Source: Kingdonia uniflora
Taxonomy: Eukaryota > Streptophyta > Magnoliopsida > Ranunculales > Circaeasteraceae
Assembly: GCA_014058105.1 (NCBI GenBank)
Contig: JACGCM010000940.1
Coordinates: forward strand, 1,116,001 to 1,180,000
Direction: 5' to 3'
Length of the DNA: 64,000 nucleotides
Program-made: the position numbers and the translations under genes
Shown here: piece after piece, positions 1 to 9,960 of the stretch
Layout: every line of letters begins with the position of its first letter
Position numbering within the stretch: the first letter of the stretch is position 1
The notes under the pieces: generated by a model
Told to the model about the DNA's origin: nothing
The model's database searches: none
The model's input: the letters and a program-made list of their open reading frames with translations, nothing else

Positions 1-45
1 TAAGAATACTACTAAGCATATGAGCAGTATCAGCATCTGCCCCTG

Positions 46-976
46 TCAAGCATAAGGCAGAGTTATGAGGTTAGCTTCCAATCCTGTAATGTCTGCAAAA
101 CACTCCAAACACTCTTTAATAGCTTGAGTAGACAAAATATCTCCATGAGAGAAAACAAGTAAGTAATCAGCAAAAGCTAAGTGGGTAATCGAAGGTCTCA
201 TACATTTAGTGTGTAGTTTCATGTAGCCACAATTAACTTTTTCTTTAAGAAAAATGTCTAAGGTTTTCGTGACAAGGACAAAATGATAAGGTGACATTTG
301 ATCACCTTGTCTAATCCCCTTATGACCTTTAAAATAACCCTCTAGGCTACCAGTCACTGAGACAGAATAAGAAGGGGAAGAGATGCACTCCTTAATCAAT
401 CCAACAAAATTAGGGGCGAATTTGAGAGCTTGGAGAATGGCAATGATAGTCTCCCATTGGAGTATGCCATAAGCTTTTCTTAAATCAATCTTGGTGGTGC
501 ACTTGGGTTGATTGGAGTCTATGTGATAATTCCTAAGAAGTTCAAGTGCAAGTGCAGGTTATAAGCTATGTTTTTAGCTTTTATGAAAGCTGACTGGTTT
601 TGACTCACAAGAGGAGGCAGCACAAGCATAAGCCTTTGGGTAAATATTTTAGAAATAATTTTGTACACAACAGTACAACAGGATATGGGCTATAATCAGC
701 AAAGGTGATGGGGTTGGGGATCTTAGGGACTAAAGCAATAGCTGTAGAGTTAACCTAAGAAAAAAGTTTGCTCTTTTTGATAAGGTTAGACACTCCATCA
801 ATACGATCCTTTTTAACAATTTCCAAGTTTTCCCTAAATAAATGGGAGTTAAACCCATCAGGACACCCAACTTTGGAGTTTGGAATGGAGAAGAGTGCAT
901 CTTGAATTTCTGTCTCCGTGACTTCCTCATTAAGCATAGAGTGGTTATCAGAGCTAACTCTAGTTTTGAAGGGCAC
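46..976 (-). pseudogene. LINE B reverse transcriptase fragments
   Basis: This would copy LINE RNA into DNA at the nicked target. The open piece at 730-976 carries the N-terminal RT segment (motif CPDGFNSHLF, equivalent to the usual PGPDG box). The piece at 46-399 carries GIRQGDQMSPY, typical of LINE RT, and the catalytic box as LAFADYLLVF. The family has FADD here, so the second catalytic aspartate has become tyrosine. About 330 bases between the pieces hold the middle of the domain in broken frames. Loss of the catalytic Asp plus the frameshifts mark it as dead. Confidence 0.85.
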
Positions 977-1336
977 CCAATTTTCTTACCTTGGCCAAGG
1001 ATGCCAACACAGTACTTAAAAACACAACCTGTAATCTCACCAGAGCTTGTGACTTTCTCACCACTTTCATTATTTTTTCTGAAAGAGAAACCACTTTCAT
1101 TATTGCAATAGATAATTGAGTTAGTACTTCTCCTAGCCTTAACAGCTTTGTGAAATAGGCTGAGTTCGTGTCCCTATCTTTCAGCCAATTCTGCCTGGAG
1201 TTCTGCGTTAGGAAAGATTCCTCTCTCTTCGCAGGTATAGTGAACTTAATAGTAGCGATTCTTTCTTCAAATACAGCTGTGTATCATCAAGTATAAGCTG
1301 TATCCTATTTTGTACATCATCAAGCTCTTTCTTAGC

Positions 1337-2195
1337 TTATCTGGCATCGTTGAGCACATCTCCCACTTTAGTTCTGTTCCAATCTCTGAAACCAATCTTC
1401 ATGTTATTAATTTTGCTTACAAGCCTGTACATTGGGTTCCCCACTATTCTCATATACCAATTAGCCTTGACAGTATCCTTGTATCCATGTTGCTCCTTCC
1501 AAAAGTTGAAGTATTTAAAAGGCTTCTTCCTGCTGATATTGCTGCAAAATATGTTCACCATAGTAGGGTAGTGGTCAAAAACCTCAGCCTCAACATCTTT
1601 AAACTTCCCCCCCCCCTCCCAATTTTTTTTTCTTTTGTTTGTAGTAACTTTGTTAGACCATGTAAAGAAATGTCCTTTTAAACTTAAGATCAAAATAGTT
1701 GGCTTTCTCAATATGCTCTTGGACTCTAGTGACCATGGTATGACTTATGGGTCTGTCCCATTCTTATCATTATTACTAAGGGGGTGTTAAAGTCCCCTGG
1801 ATTAAGCCAAGGAAGGTCATATTGGGAGCTCATCTGTGTTAACCCCTCCCTCATAATATCTCTCTCATAAACTTCATTAGAGCCATAGACAATAGAGATG
1901 TTGAACTTGTGATCCCCTATCTCTGCACTACAACTGGTAGACTGAACAGTGGTACTCAAAATGTTCATATTGATGGTGTTAATGTCCCAGCAAATAAAGA
2001 TTCTGCCCTTATCAAGCAGAGATCCATTAGAAGCATACGCCCAATGAGGGCATATTTTATTTGCTCTGTGATCCTCATTGCTCAGTCTAAGCTTAGTCTC
2101 AACAATACCCACAAAACACAATTTTTTTTTTGAAAATGAGCTTTCTCAGCTCTCCATGCTTAAGAGAGTTATTGATACCTCTAATGTTTCAGCAA
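1337..2195 (-). pseudogene. LINE B endonuclease (EEP family) and linker
   Basis: This would be the target-nicking apurinic/apyrimidinic-type endonuclease of a LINE. The frame open at 1726-2121 contains FVGIVETKL, the usual N-terminal metal-site region of the exonuclease/endonuclease/phosphatase fold, and SIVYGSN further on. Just upstream, in a shifted frame, CWNIRGINNSLK continues the same domain towards 2195. The separate frame at 1337-1711 (ending in GFRDWNRTK) is the usual spacer between endonuclease and RT. A frameshift lies between the two frames at about 1712-1725. No intact start is visible. Confidence 0.8.
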
Positions 2196-2402
2196 ACAAG
2201 ACTTTTTTTTTTTTTTGAAACAGTGTTGATAAGTGTACCTCTCCTCCGTGTACTAGCTACTATCAAACAACTTACCTACATGTTCTCCGATTCCCCAAGG
2301 AACTTTGTAAAATCCATGGTGAGTAGACCTGCAAAAAAAGAGAGAAAACAACCACTGTCAAGGAATTACTTTGCTTGTGATTGGATTGGTTTCAATATCT
2401 CA

Positions 2403-2590
2403 GGGTGGGGGTCACACCAGCCCACTCATCTATTAGCCTCCAAATAACAACTTATCATAACCAAAATAAGGTTCAGACAGTGTCAAAAATAAGTAACAAA
2501 GTACTTTGTTTGTGTCTGCTATGGTTTGCAATAGTTGGGTGAGGGTCACACCAGTCCACCCTATTATTAGTCCCTATAGTACTAACAACC
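2403..2590. repeat. Imperfect short direct repeat around GGGTCACACCAG
   Basis: A block reading GGGTGGGGGTCACACCAGCC near 2403 recurs near 2538 as GGGTGAGGGTCACACCAGTC, each followed by a similar TATTAG stretch. A weaker third copy (GTAAGGGTCACTTGACC) lies near 2809. The SINE at 2612-2741 lies between the second and third copies. The source of this repeat is not recognised. Confidence 0.4.
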
Positions 2591-2611
2591 ACAACCAAAG
2601 TAACAGACAGA

Positions 2612-2741
2612 TACCATTGGGTTGTTGGCCCAGTGGTGGTTGTGACCCTCTACAAAGAGGAGTCGTGGGTTCGAAACCCCATGGGGTTGGAAACTCAGGG
2701 TTATGGATCCCTATATAAAACCGGCTTGCCTTTCAAAACAA
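2612..2741 (+). mobile_element. tRNA-derived SINE with perfect 15-bp target-site duplication
   Basis: A 130-bp insert with RNA polymerase III internal promoter boxes: A box TGGCCCAGTGG at 2626-2636 and B box GGTTCGAAACC at 2668-2678, at tRNA-like spacing. The 3' end is a short A-rich tail. It is flanked by a perfect direct repeat AAAGTAACAGACAGA at 2597-2611 and 2742-2756, the signature of LINE-mediated target-primed insertion. The tRNA-like head followed by an unrelated tail distinguishes it from a tRNA gene. Which named SINE family it belongs to cannot be decided from sequence alone. Confidence 0.9.
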
Positions 2742-2820
2742 AAAGTAACAGACAGACAATGGCAAGAGTAGCTGTAATTACCACTGCCAGGGTTTATAAT
2801 TGTGTTGTAAGGGTCACTTG

Positions 2821-3349
2821 ACCATTTATGTTTATAGATACCCTGAATCTGATCTTATGGAGTCGTGATTCATGAGATTTGTTTGGTTTGGCACTTAGCT
2901 AAATGTATTTTCAGAATTGTTAGTACGTTTTCTGCAGTCTGCAGAATTGTTACTTTTCGTTATTATGCTGATTTGACTAATAATGATTACAAAAGCTTGT
3001 GACTTTTCTTTCCTGCATTTGCCTTTTCATTTGCCCTGAAAGCATGCTCAATATCCATCATTAAGCCTTTGACATGAAGCTAATCATCAGACTAAAAAGA
3101 AACAAATTGATTCATGTGGGTACTTAACGACCTGAAATGAATTTTATCATGCTATATCCGTTAATTAAGCAGAAAAGTAACTATTTTCATTGTTTTCCGT
3201 AATATAAGATTCACTTTTTATTCTACTAATCTAGCAGGAATGAACATGTTAGCAATGCCAATATAGTTGTACTCATACCCTTTTATATGTTTTGCATCTA
3301 AAATCTCTGTTTTCAAACTTTAGGAGTTACTGATTTTTATCATACTCAG
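2821..3349. other. No gene recognised; intron-like sequence upstream of the kinase exon
   Basis: AT-rich single-copy-looking sequence with no open frame or repeat that I can name. It ends in a plausible 3' splice site (pyrimidine-rich stretch, then AG at 3348-3349), so at least its right part is probably the intron before the first visible kinase exon. Confidence 0.4.
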
Positions 3350-3471
3350 TTCAATTGCTTGATTGGGGGGAAGTTGGCCACAAGGCGGAGGCTGAATTTA
3401 CTTCCCTTAGGTTTGCCTTTCCGCAAGAAGTTGTTGTTTGGCACAAGCTTGATCATCTTAACGTAACAAAG
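3350..3471 (+). pseudogene. Raf-like group C MAPKKK pseudogene, first visible exon (kinase subdomains II-IV)
   Basis: The exon encodes LLDWGEVGHKAEAEF, then FPQEVVVWHKLDHLNVTK. This is the stretch after the ATP-binding lysine, through the alpha-C glutamate, in the plant kinase family that contains Arabidopsis CBC1 and CBC2 (from memory). It is bounded by an AG acceptor (3348-3349) and a GT donor (AAAG|GTAATA, GT at 3472-3473). The frame is open. The preceding exon with the glycine-rich loop and the VAVK lysine is not found downstream of LINE B, so it is lost or lies left of the window. The usual RAAF and DHPN positions read RFAF and DHLN here. Confidence 0.85.
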
Positions 3472-4000
3472 GTAATATCTCCCCTATTTTCTCCAGTTAT
3501 ATCTGTTTATGCTTTTCGTTAAATATAATGCCAAAAAAATTGAATGAGCACGAAAGAGAGTCTAAAGTCAACAATATATGGACCGAGAAACTTTGTGATA
3601 TATGAACTACATTCTTGTAAGAGAAAATTCTAGAGAAGCCAGTGTAAGAAAGTTCTTATAGAAAATTTTGTGGCTCCATAAAACTGGAACGTATTTTTAT
3701 TTTATTTTATTTGCAGAAGGTAAGCAAATATATAAAACCACCAAATAAGTTACAAGAGAAAAGCCAGTGAGGACATTTCCAACACTTGGCTCCTAAAAGG
3801 AGATTAACAGAATCTGAAATAAGTTTTAAAAGGAATTTCCAATTGATATATGAAAGCTGGTTTGCTGGTGTACCACTCTTGTACCCCTGTTGTTATGGTT
3901 CTAGCCTTATTAACACAGCCATCTGCACCAAAATTCACCTCCATCCATGAGTGATCAATAGTGATATCCATCTTGGCTTGCAGAAATTTCTATTTTGGCT

Positions 4001-4492
4001 TCATTTGCCAGGCATACAATTGTTGTTGAAAGCTGTCACAGCTGTTTTAGAGTCTAAAACAATATTAAGGTTTTTTTCTGCAGCTTCCAGAATCTTGCTG
4101 CATTCAGCACAGTATGAAGTAGTAATCCTAAGCTTTTTGAGCAGCATCCCCTTCACAGCTCCAGTATGGTCTTTAAAGACAACCCCAAGACCACTCAACC
4201 CTGGGTTACCTATACATGATGCATCAGTGTTGGCTTTCATAACTCCTTCAGCTGGAAGAGTCCAGTAGCAAGGTCTAATGTCTGGGGTTTTTTTGGTCTT
4301 GCACACAACACCCAAATTAGATAAAATAGTGAAATCTTTTATGGTATTGTTCATGGTGTCTTTAGTCTTCAATGAGGAGGGTCTGACCTGAATAATTTGA
4401 TAACATAGAAGGGCTTGTTTATTTCTGCATGAATGATGTTGTTTCTGTAGGACCAAATTGTATAAAGAACAGCAAAGGCCATGTTGATCCAC
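4001..4492 (-). pseudogene. LINE A RNase H domain (RVT_3 type)
   Basis: This C-terminal RNase H-like domain of plant L1 ORF2 would remove RNA from the RNA:DNA hybrid. The frame carries GVMKANTDAS (first catalytic Asp in the NTDAS context), GNPGLSGLGVVFKDHTG and TTSYCAECSKILEAAE (the Glu-containing helix), then IVLDSKTAV (another catalytic Asp). So the key acidic residues are mostly visible. The N-terminal part of this 163-residue frame is linker. The frame is detached from the RT by stops, so it is not part of a working ORF2. Confidence 0.85.
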
Positions 4493-5606
4493 AAGTCCTG
4501 GATATAAGAATTGTTATTTTGAGCAAGTTAAACAGATTAGGGAATGACCAGTCTGTGAGGGATAAACTAAACAGGCTTAAAGCCCCCACCACATATTCTG
4601 GGAAAAAGAGCATTGAAGGAACAAGTGACTAGTATATTCAGCTTGAGATCTGCTAAGGCAACATATAAAGGCCAGATCAATGTTTTGCTGTTGTATTTTT
4701 TCATCTGTAGGCACTAAGAAGTTGAAGATTCTCCAGGCAAGGTTGTTGGACTTGGGGCAAGAGTTCTCTCCATAGGATTTGTTTCCACCAACATAAGTTT
4801 CTTTTGCTTTTATAGCTGCTTGAACTGTGAACTCGCCTTTGATCTGGGGAGTATAATAACAGGTATCTCATCCTGAAATTAACAAAAAGGTTAGGAAAAT
4901 CCACCCCCAATAGCTGAAGGAGTCTGCCAGTGACATTGTTAAGATTCCATCTGCCCTCAACAAGGAAATCACTGACTTTAGTATGAAGCATGCGCAAAGA
5001 GTCTTCTCCCAGAACATGGTCTGAAAGAGGGGGAGTCAAGGGCACATGTGTCCCTCCTGATATTGATTTTTGTACCATCAGAGATGCTCCATTTAGACTG
5101 TTTAATCACTTCTTTGTATGCCAGTCTCAACCCATACCAAATTGAGGATTTCTTGTAATACCGTATAATGCTACCATCTTTGGTAAAGTATTTGGCCCTT
5201 ATATATATAGCTCAGTTGCCCCCTTTCTGTAGAATTGGCCAAGCCAGCTTCATTAACATAGCCATGTTAATGTCCTCTAGTTTTCTTAACCCAAGACCAC
5301 CTTCATTAGTGGGCTTTCAGCATTTATCCCAGGAGACAGTTGTGCTCTTCCTTTTAGAATCGTTACCAGTCCATATGAAGTTTCTAATAACTGTTTCACA
5401 TTATTGTATAATTGAGACATGCCACTTGTACACAAATATGTTGTACATAGGAATACTTTTTAAGACTGACTTGGCCAAGACCACCCTCCCCTAAAAAGAG
5501 AGAAACTGCCCATCAATAGTATTTGTTCTTTTTATGATTTTGTCCACCATCAACCTAAGAGTAGAAGCTTTCACCTTACCACCTACCAGAGGGACATCTA
5601 AATAAG
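4493..5606 (-). pseudogene. LINE A RT thumb / zinc-ribbon connector, broken
   Basis: This lies between the RT palm and the RNase H. One frame (4701-5078) contains VSDFLVEGRWNLNNV, the usual 'delivdgrWn' segment of plant LINE ORF2 before the zinc-binding connector, followed by a Trp/Cys-containing stretch (LCWWKQILWRELLPQ). Other parts are in different frames. No full domain can be read through. Confidence 0.6.
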
Positions 5607-6690
5607 TTAAGTTTCAGGCAGAGTGCCTTGAGTAATTTCAAAAATATCTTCAACCTTTCTTCTTCTACAAGCAGGCATAGTTCTTAAAAACAGTTTGCTT
5701 TTTGACTTGTTGATCCACTGATCTGCTGCTTGTTGGTAGTGATCCAAGAGCTCCTTCATAAGTTTCAGACTGCTGATGTGACCATTGCAAAATATGATGA
5801 TGTCATCAGCAAAGAACAAGTAAGGAGGAGACATGATACTCTTCTGAATGATAATAGCTTGGACCCCAACATTATTTCTTAACCAGTGTAAACCCCTTCG
5901 AAAAATCTCTTCAGCAAAGGAAAAAAGAAGGGGAGAAAGGGCCCCCCCCTTGTCTCAGCCCTTTTGAGGCTTAAAAATAACCAGTGGGACCTCCATTGAC
6001 CAAGATTGATATATGGCCTCTCCCCAGAATACATTTGACCCAGTTACACCATTTTTCAGCAATTGGAGAACCACCAAAAGGAAATCCCAGTCTAAAGTAT
6101 CAAAGGCTTGAGATATGTCAACTTTTAAAGCAACATTGTCACCTCCATGTTTGCTTTCTAGTTCATTAATTAACTCACTAGCAAACCCAATATTATCCTA
6201 GATGCTTCTGCCAGGTATAAAAGCCCCTTGCTCCATGGAAATTATTCTCATGGCTATCAGCTTAAGTCTTGTTGCAAGTACTTGTTAATTAACTCACTAG
6301 CAAACCCAATATTATCCTAGATGCTTCTGCCAGGTATAAAAGCCTCTTGCTCCATGGAAATTATTCTCATGGCTATCAGCTTAAGTCTTGTTGCAAGTAC
6401 TTTAGTAATGATCTTAAAACAAAAATTGCTCATACATATAGGTCTGAATTGCTTAACAAGTTGAGAGAAACAATTATGCCCACCCCAGACTTTAAGATAC
6501 ATGAATGGGCAGTTGTTTGGCTTGGTAATAGTGATGTCCCAGCTAAAAATCATGCCATGATCAGAGTTAGTTCTAGGGTGAACTCTGGACTTCCAGTTAG
6601 GATGATGGTCAACCCACAACTTGTTATGAAGAGCCTGCAAAGTAAACACAGAATTCCAGTCCCAGCCATTTGGCCATTGCACCAGGAGAA
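5607..6690 (-). pseudogene. LINE A reverse transcriptase, frameshifted
   Basis: The frame at 6317-6682 holds the RT N-terminal part (FRPICMSNFCFKIITKVLA, then FIPGRSI). The frame at 5607-5834 holds the catalytic box LFFADDIIIF with both aspartates intact. A 119-bp tandem duplication (6166-6284 and 6285-6403) sits between them and shifts the frame, because 119 is not a multiple of three. Homopolymer C runs near 5941 mark another lesion. Confidence 0.85.
6166..6403 (-). repeat. 119-bp tandem duplication inside LINE A RT
   Basis: The block beginning TTAATTAACTCACTAG at 6166 repeats from 6285, with nearly identical sequence over 119 bp. The reading TKVLATRL appears once per copy. Only the second copy continues into the upstream RT sequence, so this is a local duplication rather than two elements. 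Confidence 0.9.
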
Positions 6691-7218
6691 TCTAAGACCT
6701 AGTCTCTGAGATTCTTCCAGGTGAGCTGAATCAGCAAACCCCTGAGAGTCCTGCATAGAAGCATTTGAGTGAGGCCTACCCCTCTTCTTTTCATCCCCAG
6801 AAACCTGAGAGTTAAACTCACCTTGAACTAGCAAAGGAAGGGGCCAATGTTTGAGTTTATTCAGGTTTGTCCAGAGCAGTTTTCTAAACCTTAGAGAGCA
6901 GTTAGCATGCACACAAGTCAATAGTTTATCATATGAGTAAACAGTAATATGCTGACTAGAACTTAAGACTGTGTCAGGTAACTCAAACTCCTTTCTCCAG
7001 AATAGCCATATGTTGGCCATACCATCATCAACAGAATTTATGACAGGGCACTCACAATATAAGGGTAATCTCAATTTCCTGAAGTTAGCCCTCAGGGGCA
7101 AAACCTTAGGTTCCACTATACAGATGTAGTCTGGCTGAAAAATTTTAACCATCTTCCTTAGATAAATTTGAGGTCTTCTATTCCCAACCCCTCTACAGTT
7201 CCAATAGAGTGTCTTCAT
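6550..7218 (-). pseudogene. LINE A ORF2 start and endonuclease domain
   Basis: ORF2 opens with MKTLYWNCRGVGNRR, the classic start of plant LINE ORF2 and of the EEP endonuclease fold. It continues with DYICIVEPKV (metal-site Glu) and LLVQGEFNS, where the family has GDFN, so the catalytic Asp has become Glu. The 222-residue frame is open but leaves the endonuclease frame around residue 190. It starts in a 4-base ATGA overlap with the end of ORF1 (ATG on + positions 7216-7218, TGA on 7215-7217). Confidence 0.85.
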
Positions 7219-8433
7219 TGGGTAACATTTGTTGGTTTTATAGTTTTTGGCCTGGTTTCAGGAATTGGAAAATTTGGGTCTCTTCCTTTTCTTCTATATT
7301 TTATCTTAGGCTTCTCAAACCCTTCAGTACTCTCTGCTGGTATATTTGGAACAGTGTAACTTTCTCCTCTTTCCTCAACATCCCCATGACCACTAGACTT
7401 AGCTGCTATCATTTCTTTCCATATCTTGCTCATTTTCACCCACTAGTTAGTAATGGGAGAGTTTGGTATCTTAGGTATGTTATGCTTTTTATCATTCTCC
7501 ACTCGGGATTGGGGTTTGTCTTGTAATTGTTGGGGTGATTCAGCAGCTTTATCAGCATTGTGCTCTACCTCATTCAAGAGGGCATTTGCGCATTCAGGTC
7601 TTTCAACACCTGGTCCTCTAATTGTTGGTGAGGGTGTAGGGGATTTGGTAGTCTACTGAGAGGCCAAGTCTTTGTTGAAGTATATGGTGGAACAATATGG
7701 AGCATAATAATATGGTGAAGCGTGTTACATCGGATCAAGTCAATGAGGTTACTTGCTATGCAAGTTAATGTCTAGAATAAACTTGATTATATTCTATTTT
7801 CAGTAATAGTAGGTTTCTCTCTCTATGAGACTTTCTAATTCAATGAGACACTCTATCATCTATAAATAGAGATGCCTCCTCTCTTTATAATTATCAGTTT
7901 CTAATCAATAGAATTACGTTCTCTTATTATTTCTATAGTCCTTGCCCTTACCATTGATGTAGTGAGGTTACTTGCTATGCAAGTTAATGTCTAGAATAAA
8001 CTTGATTATATTCTATTTTCAGTAATAGTAGGTTTCTCTCTCTATGAGACTTTCTAATTCAATGAGACACTCTATCATCTATAAATAGAGATGCCTCCTC
8101 TCTTTATAATTATCAGTTTCTAATCAATAGAATTACGTTCTCTTATTATTTCTATAGTCCTTGCCCTTACCATTGATGTAGTGATGTTTATTATCTCCTG
8201 AACTTTAGAAACAACTTCCTTTATCTTGATTGCCTCTTGACTTCTTCCTTTATTCTTATTTCCAACCTTTTTATTCTTTGCCTTATCTTGATTAGCTCTA
8301 AGTTTTCCCCCATCTTCTAAAGCCTGCTTCATAGCTCTGTAATTGGAGACTACATGGCCAATGATGTTGCAATGGTTACAGTATTTGGGATACTCCATAA
8401 ATTGGATCTTTTGCCAAACCTCAATGCCTTCAT
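7215..8433 (-). pseudogene. LINE A ORF1, C-terminal half (zinc knuckle to stop)
   Basis: ORF1 is the nucleic-acid-binding (gag-like) protein of LINEs. The frame at 8398 downward shows EVWQKIQFMEYPKYC then CNHCNIIGHVVSNY. This is a CX2CX4HX4C knuckle whose last Cys is now Tyr. The tail (7439-7215) is basic and polar and ends in TGA overlapping the ORF2 ATG. A 219-bp tandem repeat block of other origin lies between 7744 and 8181. The upstream half of ORF1 is found at 18308-18780, beyond nested insertions. Confidence 0.8.
7674..8181 (+). repeat. 219-bp tandem direct repeat, probable LTR remnant inside LINE A
   Basis: Two near-identical 219-bp units at 7744-7962 and 7963-8181 each contain CTATAAATAGAG, a TATA-box-like motif. 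The preceding 70 bases start TGTTGAAGTATATGG, resembling the start of Copia-type LTRs. No internal retroelement sequence or clear TSD was found. The likeliest explanation is a solo LTR that suffered a partial tandem duplication; a two-LTR miniature element is the alternative. Confidence 0.6.
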
Positions 8434-8471
8434 TTTTATTTTTTGAAGAGGTAAAAATATATTAGTATATT

Positions 8472-8655
8472 TGTTAATTACTAAGTTTGCGGAAGCACAA
8501 ATCAGTTTATCAAATTAAAATCTAGGGTTTCAAGAGTTTTACCCAAAACTCTAACAAGAGAACTAAAAGACAAAGAAGCTCCTAACATCTATATATAGAG
8601 AAAATAGACAGTACTTTGTCTCGTTGGGAGACGATCCATGAGGCATAATCTATCA
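8472..8655 (-). repeat. Gypsy 1 3' LTR (184 bp)
   Basis: It matches the copy at 18006-18198 over its whole length with substitutions and small indels. On the minus strand it begins TGATAG and ends TTAACA. It is bordered by the TSD ATATT on the left and the polypurine tract on the right. Confidence 0.9.
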
Positions 8656-8671
8656 ACTCTCCCCTCTTAAG
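8656..8671 (-). promoter_or_regulatory. Gypsy 1 polypurine tract
   Basis: On the minus strand, AAGAGGGGAGAGT lies directly before the 3' LTR. Such purine runs prime plus-strand DNA synthesis in LTR retrotransposons. Confidence 0.75.
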
Positions 8672-9146
8672 AAGAATTCGACCACGAATTCTGTAGCCGT
8701 ATATAATCATCATAAAATGTCGGATCTATCCGGGCCAACGACTCCGCCGAAATCCATGAATCATCCTCCTCTGAACAACTAACCCATCGTAACAAAAACT
8801 CCACATGTCCTGCTGCATCTAAAAGCCTATCCAGTATCTCATCAATCTCATCAGTCAACTCAATGTCAGTCAACTCAACGTCAGGTGAAGGTGGCACTGG
8901 ATCTGATGGAATATCACCATAAAACTGTGTAAGAAGCTTGGCATTGACAACTTTAGAGTGTGCTCCAGGAATGTCAAGCTTATAGGCATTGTCGCTAATG
9001 CACTGAATGATGCGATAAGGTCCTGATTTAAGCAAGAGGAGTTTAGACGCCACGCCTGTGCGTCGTTCCTTCTCAATATAAAGCATAACCAGGTCCCTTA
9101 GTAAAAATATAACCTCCCGTCTATGCCGATCAACCCTTTCCTTCAC
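8667..9146 (-). pseudogene. Gypsy 1 integrase C-terminus with chromodomain
   Basis: The 159-residue frame begins in the basic integrase C-terminal region (VDRHRREVIFLLRDLVMLY, then SGPYRIIQCISDNAYKLDIP, an SH3-like GPF/Y module). It ends with a chromodomain-like segment (EILDRLLDAAGHVEFLLRW then DDSWISAESL). The chromodomain directs chromovirus integration to particular chromatin. It is followed immediately by the polypurine tract, the expected position for the end of pol. The frame is open here, but upstream integrase is frameshifted. Confidence 0.8.
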
Positions 9147-9960
9147 CCCCGCGTAAGCATCATCTTGGTGTCGATGAACCTCTTCATGTATAGTCTAAAT
9201 GGACTCAACAAACTCTGCAGCACTATCAGAAGTCGGTAGTAGCTGGGGAATAGGTGCCAAATCTCTGATGAATATCCTATCACAATCTGAAAAAGTAAGT
9301 CTTGTCGAACTGTTGACAAAACTATTGAAAGCAAACTCAGCGTATGAAAGGGCAAAGTCCCACTCCGTAGGTCTATCCCCTGTAATGCACTGTAGTAGAT
9401 CACCCAAACTCCTGTTAACCACCTCTGTCTGAGGGTGGAAAGTTGTGGAAAAATGAAGCTTGTAGCGTAGTAGTCTCCATAATGTCTTTCAAAAGTGCCC
9501 CGTAAATCGTCTATTCCTATCCGAAGTAATGGACTGCAAAACCCCATGTAAACGTACTACCTCTTTAAAGAATAGTCGAGCCACGTGAGCCACATCTTCT
9601 ATCTTGGTGCACAGTATAAAATACACCATCTTAGAGAACCGATCAACTACCACAAAAACAGAGTCGAACCCAGTGTCTTCGGCAATAGTGTGACAAAGTC
9701 CATCGAAACATCTCACCAAGGGCTAGAAGGAATCGGTAATGGTGTGTAGAGGCCAATATTTTGCTCTCGCCCTTTAGCCGTCGTACAATAATAACATCTC
9801 CGGATAAAAGCATTAACATCCTTGTGCATAGTGTCCCAGAAGTACCTTTCCCGCATTAGTGTCATAGTCTTGATCACCCCGAAATGTCCCCCAAGACTCC
9901 CAACATGGATATCTGCAATCAAACATTCCCACATAGAAAAAATAAGGACACAAAGGGCTG
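9143..9960 (-). pseudogene. Gypsy 1 integrase zinc finger and catalytic core
   Basis: Integrase inserts the cDNA into the genome. The frame at 9713-9934 has the HHCC-type finger (HVGSLGGHFGV, then YYCTTAKG). The next frame (9489-9719) continues with [17 protein letters not shown] (first core Asp region) and [16 protein letters not shown] (second Asp). The remainder shifts frame at 9143-9547. Frameshifts between all three frames show it is inactive. Confidence 0.8.

Larger units (their letters stand above)
1..2240 (-). mobile_element. LINE B: 3'-cut, decayed L1-type non-LTR retrotransposon
   Basis: Reading the minus strand from about 2240 downward gives an endonuclease domain (from about 2195), a linker (1337-1711), the start of a reverse transcriptase (730-976) and more reverse transcriptase (46-399). 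This is the standard order of plant L1-type ORF2. The element runs off the left edge, so its RNase H and 3' end are not visible. Several frameshifts and stops separate the pieces. Poly-T runs at about 2122-2131 and 2203-2217 interrupt the N-terminal part. Family assignment rests on motif order and is firm; subfamily cannot be told. Confidence 0.85.

Noticed and set aside
2621..2700. tRNA gene
   Set aside because: A and B boxes are present, but the arms do not pair as a tRNA. The flanking 15-bp TSD and A-rich tail fit a SINE.
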